Shown: positions 26,917-35,803 of the stretch, in pieces | Layout of the letters: each line of letters opens with the position of its first letter | Position numbering within the stretch: the stretch's first letter is position 1 | Assembly (NCBI GenBank): GCA_002869845.2 | Contig: NEWS02000002.1 | Coordinates: forward strand, 1-64,000 | From: Nitrospira sp. CG24B | GTDB taxonomy: Bacteria; Nitrospirota; Nitrospiria; Nitrospirales; Nitrospiraceae | Direction: 5' to 3' | Length of the DNA: 64,000 nt | Position numbers and translations under genes: made by a program | Notes under the pieces: generated by a model | What the model saw: only the letters and a program-made list of their open reading frames with translations | What the model was told of the DNA's origin: nothing | Database searches by the model: none

Positions 26917-27660
26917 CTACTTACCCTCCCCTACACCGAACGGAAAGTCTTTCAAAACCTCATCAACCCCATACTCTGCCAGTTCTGCCGCCGTCACGAA
27001 AGCCCATCGTTGCAAGAATCCCACGAGGTCCTCGGTCATGGGCCTTTGCCGTTCATAATAACCACCGACCCAGAGCACTTGCCCATCAGCTGCCACGACC
27101 TTGGCCTCAAAGCCGACCGTCGCCGACGGGTCAGCGCCCAGTCGACTACCTACTCGCTCTTGGTACACCGATACGAGGCCGATTAATGCCGCATCCGCTT
27201 TCAGTCGCTTCGCAACAGCAGCGGCAGCCTTTTCCATCCCCATACTGACCGGCTCTCCGTCGGCTGGAGAGACTCTGACCGCATCACCCGGAGGCAATAC
27301 GAGAAGGCCTTTCCGATCGCGAAGGCGCCCCCAGAACAATTCCGTCACCGTCTCCGCCGCATGTCCTGGCACCACCATGGTTTTCTTGGGCAGGGGTTGC
27401 CCTCCCGGAGAAACCCCCATGGAAATATCAGACCGACGGATACTGTCAGGGGTCGGAAGGAAGAGAGCGTCTTGATCGTGGGCTTGGGGCGTGGCAATCG
27501 ATGTAAACGGGATTAGGGCAATGGAGTGAATCCGGTATCGGGCGAGTTCTGGCGCCGATTTCGTCGCGACCTTCGATCCGCTGCATCCTGTTGCCATGGT
27601 TGCCAAGGCAACAGCACTTACCATCAGGATCACGCGAGAGAGTAGACCCTGCACGCTCAC
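26917..27660 (-). CDS. Lipoprotein inserted in the his cluster
   Basis: 247 aa if started at the GTG at 27660, whose GTGA overlaps the hisH TGA; the longer track ORF reads through hisH out of frame and is not real at its 5' end. Signal peptide and lipobox (SRVILMVSAVALATMATGCSG). The mature part (YRIHSIALIPFTSIATPQ, GHAAETVTELFWGRLRDRKGL and AAAVAKRLKADAALIGLVSVYQERVGSRLG) resembles envelope lipoproteins of the CsgG/DUF799-like kind that bind or report on other outer-membrane parts. It splits hisH from hisA with tight spacing, so it is co-transcribed; no role in histidine synthesis is implied. Confidence 0.7.
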   Translation of the reverse strand: MSVQGLLSRVILMVSAVALATMATGCSGSKVATKSAPELARYRIHSIALIPFTSIATPQAHDQDALFLPTPDSIRRSDISMGVSPGGQPLPKKTMVVPGHAAETVTELFWGRLRDRKGLLVLPPGDAVRVSPADGEPVSMGMEKAAAAVAKRLKADAALIGLVSVYQERVGSRLGADPSATVGFEAKVVAADGQVLWVGGYYERQRPMTEDLVGFLQRWAFVTAAELAEYGVDEVLKDFPFGVGEGK

Positions 27661-28265
27661 TTCCACGCTCCAAAATTCTTGATCAATTGCAGCCCGACCG
27701 CCTGGCTCTTCTCTGGATGGAACTGGCATGCGACCACGTTGTCCTTCCAGATACTCGACGTGAAAGGAATGCCATAGGTTGTTGTTGTGGCTGTAATCTG
27801 CGTGTCCCGCGGATCCACGAAAAAAGAATGCACAAAATACCAATTGGATCCATCGACTATACCGTCGAACACCGGACATGGGGTTTGGATCGCGATCTGA
27901 TTCCATCCCATGTGCGGGACCTTGAGCGCCTGGTCCTTTGAGAAGGCTCGCACTTTTCCAGGAAACAGATCAAGACCTTCATGCCTGCCGAACTCTTCGC
28001 TTTCCGTAAACAATAGCTGGAACCCCAGGCAGATCCCCAAGAAGGGCTTTCCCGATTGAATCGCCACCTTGATAGGCTCGATCAAACCATACTGCTTCAG
28101 ATTTGCCATGCAATCACCGAACGCTCCGACACCTGGCAGAACCACATGACTAGCATTGTGCATGGTGGCCGCATCGCGAGTCACGATGGCCTGATGTCCC
28201 ACCGCCTCAAAGGCCTTCGAGACACTGCGAAGATTCCCCATCCCGTAATCAATAATGGCGATCAT
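27657..28265 (-). CDS. hisH: Imidazole glycerol phosphate synthase, glutaminase subunit
   Basis: 202 aa, complete. Class I glutamine amidotransferase: MIAIIDYGMGNLRSVSKAFE, VVLPGVGAFGDCM, nucleophile elbow FLGICLGFQLLF, and the His/Glu pair in VACQFHPEKSQ. It supplies ammonia to HisF. There is no recognisable Shine-Dalgarno before the ATG, and the sequence immediately upstream is the inside of a lon gene on the other strand, so its native 5' region has been lost or misjoined. Confidence 0.95.
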   Translation of the reverse strand: MIAIIDYGMGNLRSVSKAFEAVGHQAIVTRDAATMHNASHVVLPGVGAFGDCMANLKQYGLIEPIKVAIQSGKPFLGICLGFQLLFTESEEFGRHEGLDLFPGKVRAFSKDQALKVPHMGWNQIAIQTPCPVFDGIVDGSNWYFVHSFFVDPRDTQITATTTTYGIPFTSSIWKDNVVACQFHPEKSQAVGLQLIKNFGAWK

Positions 28266-28285
28266 ACGTAAGGATCGTCGAACAC

Positions 28286-29677
28286 TTGGCGGTCTTGAAG
28301 CTCAATCCAACTGCCAAAGCCCCGATTCTCTGCCTCGTTGGCCCTCCCGGCGTTGGCAAAACAAGCTTAGGCCAGTCGATCGCACGGGCGATGGGCCGGA
28401 CCTTCGAGCGATTCAGCTTAGGCGGCGTCCATGACGAAGCTGAGCTGCGCGGCCATCGCCGCACCTACGTCGGCTCGCTACCAGGCCGCATCATCCAGGC
28501 CATCCGCCGGGCGGGAGTCAACAATCCGGTCTTGATGCTCGATGAAGTGGACAAGATGGGGCGTGATTTTCGAGGCGATCCGGCTTCGGCCCTGTTAGAA
28601 ATTCTGGATCCGGCACAGAATCACACCTTCCGTGATCATTATTTGGACCTCCCGTTCGATTTGTCCAAGGTCTTCTTTGTCACCACGGCCAATACCCTCG
28701 ATACCATCAGCCAGCCCCTGTTGGATCGGATGGAAGTGATTCGACTTCAAGGCTATAGCGAGCGAGAGAAAGCTGAAATCGCCCGACGCTATCTCTGGCC
28801 ACGACGACTCAAGGAAGCAGGGATCGAGGAAACCCAAGCCGTGTTGACGGACGAGGTGCTGACTCTTGTCATTTCTCGGTACACACGGGAAGCCGGCGTG
28901 CGCCAACTCGAACAGATGCTGGGACGGTTGACGAGGAAGGTGGCCCTCACATTCGCTGATCTTCCGGACGGCCAGGAGCGGCTGCCCGTCGATATTCAGA
29001 CGGATACCCTCGGTGAGTGGCTGGGCTCCGAACGGTTTATGCCGGAAGAGGCTCGGAAGAGTCTGCCTCCAGGCGTCGCAACCGGCCTCGCCTGGACCCC
29101 GGCCGGTGGCGATGTGCTCTATATTGAAACCACCTTGCTCCCTGGCAGCCACGAGTTGATCCTGACCGGCCAGTTGGGCGACGTCATGCAGGAGTCTGCG
29201 CGTGCCGCCAGAAGCTATCTGTGGTCGCATGCGGAAAGCATGGGTTTGGACATCTCTCGTTTCAAACGAAACGGGCTCCACATCCATGTGCCTTCCGGCG
29301 CCATTCCCAAGGACGGTCCATCGGCCGGCATCACGATGGCGACTGCCCTGGCGTCCGCCTATGAGGGAAAAGCCGTGCGAATCGACACAGCCATGACAGG
29401 GGAAATCAGCTTGAGTGGGCTTGTCTTGCCGGTGGGCGGCATCAAAGAAAAAGTGCTGGCGGCACACCGTGCGGGGATCAAGCGCATCATTCTGCCGAAG
29501 GCCAATGAGAAAGACCTCAAAGAAATTCCGCAGGAAGTGCGCGACGAACTGACCTTCATCCTAGCGGAACGGATTGAAGAGGTGCTACCGGCCGCTTTTA
29601 ATCCGGACCCGCAGAACATCTCTGCCGGTAGCGGCAGCGAGCCTGTGGTGGCTTCCAGCCCAGCAGGGGACGCCTAG
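28286..29677 (+). pseudogene. lon: Lon protease lacking its N-terminal domain
   Basis: 463 aa readable from a TTG. Contains Walker A LVGPPGVGKTSLGQSIARAM, VHDEAELRGHRRTYVGSLPG, Walker B VLMLDEVDKMG, sensor regions, and the C-terminal protease with the catalytic dyad Ser (PKDGPSAGITMATAL) and Lys (LPVGGIKEKVLAAHRAG). Full LonA is about 800 aa; the first ~340 residues (substrate-binding LAN domain and coiled coil) are missing. Lon homology continues upstream through VRIVEH, right up to the hisH ATG at 28265, with no start or good RBS. Either a real 5' truncation by rearrangement or a misassembly; the remaining AAA+ and protease parts look undamaged. Confidence 0.8.
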
Positions 29678-30942
29678 CCTTCGCAGAAGGCACGAACGAT
29701 CTGCGCCGTATTGAAGAGCAGGGCGTGACGGCGCGTGTACACCGCATGACCATAGTAGTGGTCGCGTGGGTTCGTCGAGCCTGTGCTGTCTTTGTAATCC
29801 ACGAGGAGACAGCGTCCTTCGCTCGGGAACCGCACCGCACGTCTTGCGCATTCTAGCCACCGCTCGAATCCATCGTACGGCTCGACCATCTCCCAGACTC
29901 GTTTGTTCGCCGCTTTCCCTGATTCCGTCGCAGGCACGGCATCGCTGCCTGCAACCGCTAATTCCTGAATGTAGTCTCCACCCCAGGCAATCGGCATCTC
30001 CATCGTAATCTGCGGCAACTCCATCTTCGCCAACCAGCTCTTTCCATCCGTCCGCAAGTTCCGGTGATTCACAATGTGCAGCAGCTTCCCGATACCGGAA
30101 GGGTCCCATCCGTAGCGAACCGGTGTACCAAATGTCACAATGTCGAGCGCAACTCCGTTCAGGAGTGACGCTGTCGCGAGCAGAGATTCCAGTTGCCTTA
30201 CAGTAGCGGCGACCTTTGGCTGGTTTGTCTGCTCTGCATAGTCGCTCAGAATGCTGAGCAGCTTGGGTCGCCCGGTGATGGGGCTCGGGCAAAGCAAATT
30301 CGACACCAGCGCCAGAACCAGTCCGGCTTGCCCATGCGCTTGGACAAGAATCCGGTGCCCATTCCTTAGGTTCTGTTCTGTACAGAGCTTGTGCAGTTCA
30401 TTGAGCAAAGACACAGCGGCAAGTGCTCGGCCCAGATGGTGGTGTTCTGATGACCACAGCAGCCTGACACAGGCGATCGGCTGAGGCAGATTCTTATTGA
30501 TGGTCTGCTTGAACTCTTGAACATAGGCCTCGGTGAAGTTACCCGCATCACCGATCTGTTCATCCAGAAGCGTTTTTGTCGCGTCATCATCCAAGAGCGG
30601 CGCCCTGAGCCCACCCGGCAGCAACGGAATCCCGTTGCTTTCCTCTCGCATGGCAGCCAGCAAGGCATCGACTCCCGACACCCCTCGTGAATAGCCTCGT
30701 TTCAGCCCACCGACCTCATCCAACCGCTGCATACCAAATACATCGGTACCGTGGATTGAACCATGGAGAAAGACAATGGCTGCGACTCCGGCACGAGACA
30801 GGCTTGTCCCACACCTAGACATGGCCTCGGCCCAGCCGGGGGAATCTGGAGGGACGACATCAGCCAGGTCAGCGACAGTCAATCGCTCGCCGGGACTCTT
30901 CCGTGACAGCTCGTCGTGCTGAAAATTGTTCTCGATCGGCAT
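29674..30942 (-). CDS. Hypothetical protein, possible alpha/beta-hydrolase-like fold
   Basis: 422 aa from the ATG at 30942 (the track start at 30975 is a GTG). Segments such as VAAIVFLHGSIHGTDVFG, GHRILVQAHGQAGLVLALVSNLL and DIVTFGTPVRYGWDP resemble the beta-strand/elbow/loop plan of alpha/beta hydrolases, but the elbow HGQAG lacks the usual Ser (Gln instead), so hydrolysis is doubtful. No signal peptide or TM helix. The C-terminus YYGHAVYTRRHALLFNTAQIVRAF is also typical of uncharacterised hydrolase-like proteins. Its stop overlaps the lon stop by 4 nt (convergent). Confidence 0.6.
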   Translation of the reverse strand: MPIENNFQHDELSRKSPGERLTVADLADVVPPDSPGWAEAMSRCGTSLSRAGVAAIVFLHGSIHGTDVFGMQRLDEVGGLKRGYSRGVSGVDALLAAMREESNGIPLLPGGLRAPLLDDDATKTLLDEQIGDAGNFTEAYVQEFKQTINKNLPQPIACVRLLWSSEHHHLGRALAAVSLLNELHKLCTEQNLRNGHRILVQAHGQAGLVLALVSNLLCPSPITGRPKLLSILSDYAEQTNQPKVAATVRQLESLLATASLLNGVALDIVTFGTPVRYGWDPSGIGKLLHIVNHRNLRTDGKSWLAKMELPQITMEMPIAWGGDYIQELAVAGSDAVPATESGKAANKRVWEMVEPYDGFERWLECARRAVRFPSEGRCLLVDYKDSTGSTNPRDHYYGHAVYTRRHALLFNTAQIVRAFCEG

Positions 30943-31393
30943 GCAGGAGTTACATACCCGATGTCGGCAGCGCACTGCAACGAAAGATCAGCAGGATACT
31001 GAAGAAGATCCACCAAACCTCAAGGTAGGTGGGTTCAGCAGATGTAGTAGCGGATTAGGAGTCTACTCTTCTCGAAACTGTTCTATTCCTGCACGACAAC
31101 ATTCGGTTTGAGAGGACCTGCCTGAAAGAATCTGAACTGATAGAGGGATGAATCATTTTAGATACATGCAGAGGAATAGTGTCTCTCTCGTTCGCCTTCA
31201 GGCTTCTCCTCCTCACCCGATTTATCTGAATGATAATGTTACGCATTCTCCTTGGCGGTAGGCACCAGCAGTCTAGAAGACAGACCGTGCTTTCGCTCTG
31301 GCGTGGGTTTTGCTGTCGGGTTTTGCTGTGATGGGAAGAAGTACGTGAACAGAAACCCGAGGACATCGGACGCACAACCAGACGGAGGGGAAT
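30943..31393. other. Intergenic region
   Basis: About 450 nt between divergent genes; no ORF with a coding look. It must hold the promoter of the DUF1566 lipoprotein gene and that of the minus-strand hypothetical. No clear promoter or RNA structure seen. Confidence 0.4.
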
Positions 31394-31954
31394 ATGAAAA
31401 ATCTACGAGTCATTACATTCAGTATAAGCATGGTGCTGCTTGGATATGTTCTCACCGCAGGCTGTTCGACCATGACGCAAGGAGTATCGACGCCGACCGA
31501 TGTGCCGGGTGTCACCCAGAACTGGGACAAGGCGCTGCCGACGGCGCAACGCTTCGTCGTGCTGGCGGCGTTCAATAACGACGCGGTTCGGGATAACGAA
31601 ACCGGCCTGGTGTGGGAGAAGGCGCCACAGACGACGATCTCCACGTGGTCCGCCGCCCGCACCTTCTGTACCGACAAAAGCGTCGGCGGCCGGAAAGGCT
31701 GGCGGCTCCCCGCAGTGCACGAGCTGGCTAGTCTGGTCGATTCGTCCATCGGAGCACCGGGCCCGACCCTTCAGGCTGGCCATCCCTTTAGCAACGTCCA
31801 GCCAACCCACTATTGGTCCGCGGTGACGTCCGCAGACTTTCCGACGAGCGCGTGGCTCGTGTTCTTCGGCAGTGGCGACGTGTTCACCTCCGTTAAGGTC
31901 GGCAGCCTCCACGCCTGGTGTGTGCGTGGTGGCATGAATACGGATACGTATTGA
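31394..31954 (+). CDS. DUF1566-domain lipoprotein
   Basis: 186 aa with GGAGGGG before the ATG. Signal peptide and lipobox (VLLGYVLTAGCSTM). The C-terminal ~120 residues are a DUF1566 (Lcl C-terminal) domain: VRDNETGLVWEKAPQTTISTWSAARTFC, GWRLPAVHELASLVDSS, HYWSAVTSADFPTSAWLVFF, FTSVKVGSLHAWCVRGG, with the typical NxTGLxWE, WRLPxxxEL and final CVR motifs. Expected in the outer membrane or periplasm; carbohydrate or matrix binding has been proposed for relatives, but function is unknown. Confidence 0.85.
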   Translation: MKNLRVITFSISMVLLGYVLTAGCSTMTQGVSTPTDVPGVTQNWDKALPTAQRFVVLAAFNNDAVRDNETGLVWEKAPQTTISTWSAARTFCTDKSVGGRKGWRLPAVHELASLVDSSIGAPGPTLQAGHPFSNVQPTHYWSAVTSADFPTSAWLVFFGSGDVFTSVKVGSLHAWCVRGGMNTDTY

Positions 31955-32198
31955 TCATTCGGTGATGTGATCATGTGGGGGGAGCTGAAGGCGTGAGCCC
32001 AAGGCCCCTGCTCGGGAACTGGCTTGCCGAACTTATCGGAACGGAAAGGGGACAGCGACTGATCGAAAGAGCGACAGTTCCCACAAGTGTCAGCCCAACA
32101 GAACTACTTTGCGAACGAGAGCAAGGGATGCGATACCATCCCCATCAGCGTCACAGAACCCGGGATGATGGAACATACAAAACGGCCTCCCCCATTTC

Positions 32199-32441
32199 CT
32201 AGGCTGGAAGGCGATCGGGCGCATCAGGTTTCACTTTTGGCACCTTCGCCATCGCTCGCTCAAATTTCGTGCGGCTCCCTCGCTCAGCGCGTGCGTGGAG
32301 ATACTCTTCGGTCACGAGTGCTGAAAGTTTCTCGGCCAGGGCCAGCGTAATCAGTTGATTGATCGACACACTCTCTTGCGCAGCCAGTTTGCGGACTTGT
32401 TTATGGAGTGAATCGGGCAGGCGAAGGCTGATCGTACTCAT
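32199..32441 (-). CDS. RHH antitoxin (second PIN module)
   Basis: 80 aa: MSTISLRLPDSLHKQVRKLAAQESVSINQLITLALAEKLSAL is a ribbon-helix-helix domain, followed by a basic/acidic tail. Close paralogue of the protein at 18126-18377 (shared LRLP...VSxNQxIxxAxAEKLxA). Its ATG overlaps the toxin stop by 4 nt; toxin-first order as in the other copy. Confidence 0.8.
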   Translation of the reverse strand: MSTISLRLPDSLHKQVRKLAAQESVSINQLITLALAEKLSALVTEEYLHARAERGSRTKFERAMAKVPKVKPDAPDRLPA

Positions 32442-32821
32442 AGCAACTCTCCTATTTTCAGAAGGAACTCCCGCGCGGTCATCACGCGAATCCCAAATTG
32501 GTCGACACCGCCAAAGTCAGCCTTGTTGTAGGTCACAATCACGTCGGATCCCGCCGCGACAGCCAACTCGAGAACCATGTCATCCTTGGGATCTCTCAAA
32601 AATGGCCGCCACAGGTAGTGGACGGTTCTTCGATGCGCTACCGAGCAGAGGTAATCCAGGATGTCATCGATATCGCTGGCTTTCAATCCGCTCTTTTTAC
32701 CTACGAGCCGTTTCCCGGCATCTTCGTACTCGAACACGAGCGGAGCCGACATGCTGACTTCGAATTTGCCGCTCCCCACCAGGAACAAGAGCTTATAGGA
32801 AGCTCCAGATTGTGAACGCAA
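32438..32821 (-). pseudogene. PIN-domain toxin with damaged N-terminus
   Basis: 127 aa from a TTG: LRSQSGASYKLLFLVGSGKF, VSMSAPLVFEYEDAGKRLVG, HYLWRPFLRDPKDDMVLELA, AAGSDVIVTYNKADFG. It lines up with the PIN toxin at 18374-18790, but the first ~9 residues with the catalytic Asp (LDTD there) are missing. The open frame upstream reads DSFQQSFVFVSA, without a start codon or an LDTN motif. Without this Asp the nuclease should be weak or dead, leaving a paired antitoxin. A sequence error near 32840 would be the alternative. Confidence 0.6.
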
Positions 32822-32905
32822 CGCCGAGACAAAGACGAATGACTGTTGAAAGCTGTCCCTGAACCGCCCGTGACGAACATGTGCCGATGAATCGTTGTGC
32901 CCTGG

Positions 32906-33367
32906 CTAGCGAGTGCCCGTTGAGGTCGGTTCGGAAATATCAGACGCCGGCTTCGGCGCGATCCGGCTCTTCGGCATGACGGCGGTCGCTGTACAAATCT
33001 TATTCGCTTCATCGATCCGACGGTCGACGATTTTCACATCTTGCAAATATTCCTGCACAATTTCTTCGCGAGTCAGTTCAATATCCTGCTCGCTCTCGCG
33101 CCCTGACCGTTCACGGACGCGATCGATCATGTGTTCCTTCACCAACACCCGGATCTGCTTGGCCAAGTCCGTCCTCGCTGAGAGCTCCGAAACCCGCTGG
33201 CAGACAAGCTTGCCTTTCGTGAGATCGCCCTGGCCCTTGCCAATCCAGTACTGATCTGACGAGTAACTCACTTCGGCTCCTGAGATCGCGATGAACACGC
33301 CTCCCAAGCCAAGCCAGAGACCCACTGCAACAGCCACGATTCCCACGTTCTTCTTCAACTCTTCCAT
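32906..33367 (-). CDS. Membrane-anchored hypothetical protein
   Basis: 153 aa. One N-terminal TM helix (NVGIVAVAVGLWLGLGGVFIAISG), then a helical, charged extracytoplasmic domain (LPP20-like stretch YWIGKGQGDLTKGKLVCQRVSELSARTDLAKQIRVLVKEHM, with two cysteines in all) and a Pro/Ser/Thr-rich tail. It starts 2 nt after the upstream LPP20/FlgT-like gene on the same strand, so the two form an operon and may form one envelope assembly. Confidence 0.65.
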   Translation of the reverse strand: MEELKKNVGIVAVAVGLWLGLGGVFIAISGAEVSYSSDQYWIGKGQGDLTKGKLVCQRVSELSARTDLAKQIRVLVKEHMIDRVRERSGRESEQDIELTREEIVQEYLQDVKIVDRRIDEANKICTATAVMPKSRIAPKPASDISEPTSTGTR

Positions 33368-33369
33368 CC

Positions 33370-34401
33370 CTAGCGGTTTCCGCCTGGTGCCCCGAAGGAC
33401 GGAGCTCCCCGAGGAGGCGGACCTGGTTGCTGCAATCCCGGTGGAGCCTGAGGCACTCGCCTCGCTCCGCCAAACCCTTGGCCCAGTGGGCCCATTGATT
33501 GACGATCCCCTAGAGACGATCCAGAAGGTGTCCGATGAATGATCTCATTGAATGGTCGAGCCCCCGGTGATCCACCAGGAGGTGGCACGAGCTCATGGCT
33601 CGGCATGCGAGGCTGCATAGTTCCAGGTGCAGGCGGCTGTCTCACGCCCAGTGGTTGCCGGCTCGCGATGATCTGCTGCGCAATGGCGATGTGCGGATTG
33701 GCTGGAGAGAGACCGCTGGCACTATTCAGTAGACCATGAGGAATGCCGACCGGCGAAACAAGGACCCAATTCGTCCAGGCCTGCGACACCATCGCGTTTG
33801 ACTGCACGCGATTGATAATGTCCTTCCGCCTTTGTGCAGCCTGTTGGACTTGATCCGGTGTGGCTGCATTCCCGATGGACTGATTGACCGATCTGAGTTC
33901 TTCCTGCAGCTGTTCGTTCTCTTGTTTCAGCGCAACCAGCTGCACACGAGCGTCTTCGTTCTCCCGAAGGGCAACGATCGCTCGTGCCACCTCTTCTGTA
34001 TCCATCTGTGCCAAAAGATCAGCTTTGATGACCACGACATCTCCGTCTAATGTCGTGGAGATCTGCTGGTTGAGCACGATCACCAATCCAGCCGTGTAGG
34101 TGCGGATCTCATCTTTCGTGACATTCATATCGCTCACGACTGTGACGCTTTCAAGATAGGTCGCGACCTGTTCGAGCGCGTTTCGCTTGGCCGCCTCAGT
34201 GGCGATCCGAATGGCATCCTCACGAGTATCGCGATCTCCCATTCGGTGCTCACCCTGTGCATTGACGACCCTGATGTCAGCGAGCGCAGGGACAGCGGCT
34301 ATTAACACCGCGAGCGCGAGAAACAAGACAATGAGTCGATACGATTGATAAGACAGCAGGCAGATGGGAAGAGGCTGTTGATGGAAAACTTGACCGGACA
34401 T
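33370..34401 (-). CDS. LPP20/FlgT-N-like exported protein with Pro-rich tail
   Basis: 343 aa from the ATG at 34401, preceded by AAGGGGGAGG. Signal peptide (YRLIVLFLALAVLIAAVPALA), then an alpha/beta domain DTREDAIRIATEAAKRNALE, QVATYLESVTVV, DGDVVVIKADLLAQMDTEEV, which is the LPP20/FlgT N-terminal fold (unfolding of AxxxAxxxAxxxA). A coiled coil (ENEQLQEELRSVNQSIG) is followed by a ~130-residue Pro/Gly/Gln-rich low-complexity C-terminus (PGLQQPGPPPRGAPSFGAPG). Periplasmic/outer-membrane location inferred. Function unknown. Confidence 0.7.
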   Translation of the reverse strand: MSGQVFHQQPLPICLLSYQSYRLIVLFLALAVLIAAVPALADIRVVNAQGEHRMGDRDTREDAIRIATEAAKRNALEQVATYLESVTVVSDMNVTKDEIRTYTAGLVIVLNQQISTTLDGDVVVIKADLLAQMDTEEVARAIVALRENEDARVQLVALKQENEQLQEELRSVNQSIGNAATPDQVQQAAQRRKDIINRVQSNAMVSQAWTNWVLVSPVGIPHGLLNSASGLSPANPHIAIAQQIIASRQPLGVRQPPAPGTMQPRMPSHELVPPPGGSPGARPFNEIIHRTPSGSSLGDRQSMGPLGQGFGGARRVPQAPPGLQQPGPPPRGAPSFGAPGGNR

Positions 34402-34777
34402 CGCCTCCCCCTTCTCACTCCTGGGCACAGACAGAAACGGCAAGCAGGTTTAGCATAGCACCCGAAAGGCGGTTCCACCAGCGATCGCCAAGTGCCTTCT
34501 CCCACCTTGCCTTCCGGAAAATTTGCATGTTAGGGTACCGCTCTTACTGTTAGCAGGCTGCGGAAAAACTTGGTCGATGCCAAATACGGCCAGAATTTTC
34601 CGTTTGGTGCTGACACCAGAATTACTCCAGGATGCTCAAAAAGGCTGTCCAGCAAGGCCGCAGCGAGCGAAGAGGCGAGGCGTACGCTTCGGTACGTTGA
34701 GCCTCTGAGCGAGGCGAGAACGCCGCAGGCGGACTTTTTCAGCATCCTGTTAGGATACATGCGGGTGATACTGCGTT
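34402..34777. other. Intergenic region with repeats
   Basis: About 375 nt. It holds a short AGCAGGCTGCGGAAAAAC fragment near 34551-34568, itself like the ends of a related element, and the full palindromic repeat at 34629-34749. No gene. It must also carry the promoter for the phosphodiesterase-HEAT array. Confidence 0.6.
34629..34749. repeat. Dispersed palindromic repeat, copy 2
   Basis: Starts AGGATGCTCAAAAAGGCTG and ends GACTTTTTCAGCATCCTG, with arms AAGGCCGCAGCGAGCGAAGA and GAGCGAGGCGAGAACGCCGC around GGCGTACGCTTCGGTACGTTGAGCC. Same plan as 8530-8654. Able to fold into a long stem of about 120 nt. Confidence 0.8.
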
Positions 34778-35797
34778 ATGACACATCCATCTCGGTACCT
34801 TCGCTTGATCCTTGTCGGCCTCCTGACTATCTTACTTGAAACTGCAGTCCAAGCGCCTGTGGAGGCAGCTGCCCCGCTTGGGAAGGAAACCGCTTCCTCC
34901 GGTTCTGGGACTGAACATGTCATCCTCTTTGTCCTGGAGGGATTCGGACAAGAGTCGCTCAAGGGCGGCGCGATGCCAGTCGTGAGCAAGCTCGTCAAGG
35001 AAGGGTCGGTAACCTGGTCCGCGAGCGGGGTGAAGCCGGCCCTACGATTACCCACCATGGCATCGCTGGTGACCGGCATGCCAGTCGAAAAACATGGAAT
35101 TACCTGGAATTTCTTCGAATTCAGCCGAGGCTACCCGCGCCACCCCAGCCTATTCGACTACCTGGATTTAAGCGGAGGGCGCGACAGTGCCATCTTTTAT
35201 ATGGATGAGGCCCTGTATCAGCTTGCCAAACCGGAGCCCTACACCGACTATCAACTCTGTGGAGCATTGCGGCCCGAGTGCGGCTCTCAGAAACTTGTCG
35301 CCTACATCCAGCAGTATCTTCAAAAGGCGACCAGCGGGCACGGCTATGGGCACGCGATTCCCTCCTTGCCTCATTTGCTGGTAGTTCACCTTCCGGAAGC
35401 CGGGAGGGCCGGAGTGACCCACGGCTGGGACTCTCCAGAATATCGGGAGGCGTTACGAACGGTCGATGGCGCAATGAAGTCTGTCTTGAACCTCTTCCAG
35501 GAATACTCGCTCTCGGGCCGCACCGCCGTCGTCGTCACCGCTCTCAGTGGAAAGGGGACCGACCCCGGCGCCGAGGCCCCAACGACTGAGTCGCCGGTCG
35601 TTCCCTGGCTCGTCTCGGGAACCGGAATCAAACAGGGCCAACTTATTCGTCAGCCGGTGTCAATCATGGATACCGGAGCCACCGTGATGAAAATCCTGAA
35701 GCTGGAGACTCACACGGAATGGGAGAGTCAGGCCGTGGAAGAAATCTTCGAAACTGCCGCGGCCACCCCAACCGCACGGCCCCGCAAGAAGCGCTAG
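34778..35797 (+). CDS. Exported phosphodiesterase/sulfatase-fold protein
   Basis: 339 aa. Signal peptide (LRLILVGLLTILLETAVQAPVEAAA). Alkaline-phosphatase superfamily features: HVILFVLEGFGQESL replaces the usual DGxR-type metal site (the Asp of VxxDG is Glu here), then LPTMASLVTGMPVEKHGITWNFFE (the Thr of the PTxxSLxTG motif is the expected nucleophile region), later LLVVHLPEAGRAGVTHGW and a C-terminal VVPWLVSGTGIKQG. The altered first metal ligand makes activity uncertain. It is the first gene of the seven-gene array and ends 6 nt before the next gene. Confidence 0.7.
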   Translation: MTHPSRYLRLILVGLLTILLETAVQAPVEAAAPLGKETASSGSGTEHVILFVLEGFGQESLKGGAMPVVSKLVKEGSVTWSASGVKPALRLPTMASLVTGMPVEKHGITWNFFEFSRGYPRHPSLFDYLDLSGGRDSAIFYMDEALYQLAKPEPYTDYQLCGALRPECGSQKLVAYIQQYLQKATSGHGYGHAIPSLPHLLVVHLPEAGRAGVTHGWDSPEYREALRTVDGAMKSVLNLFQEYSLSGRTAVVVTALSGKGTDPGAEAPTTESPVVPWLVSGTGIKQGQLIRQPVSIMDTGATVMKILKLETHTEWESQAVEEIFETAAATPTARPRKKR

Positions 35798-35803
35798 TCA
35801 ACC

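Noticed and set aside
28595-29467. 290-aa minus ORF opposite lon
   Set aside because: Shadow of the Lon AAA+/protease frame.
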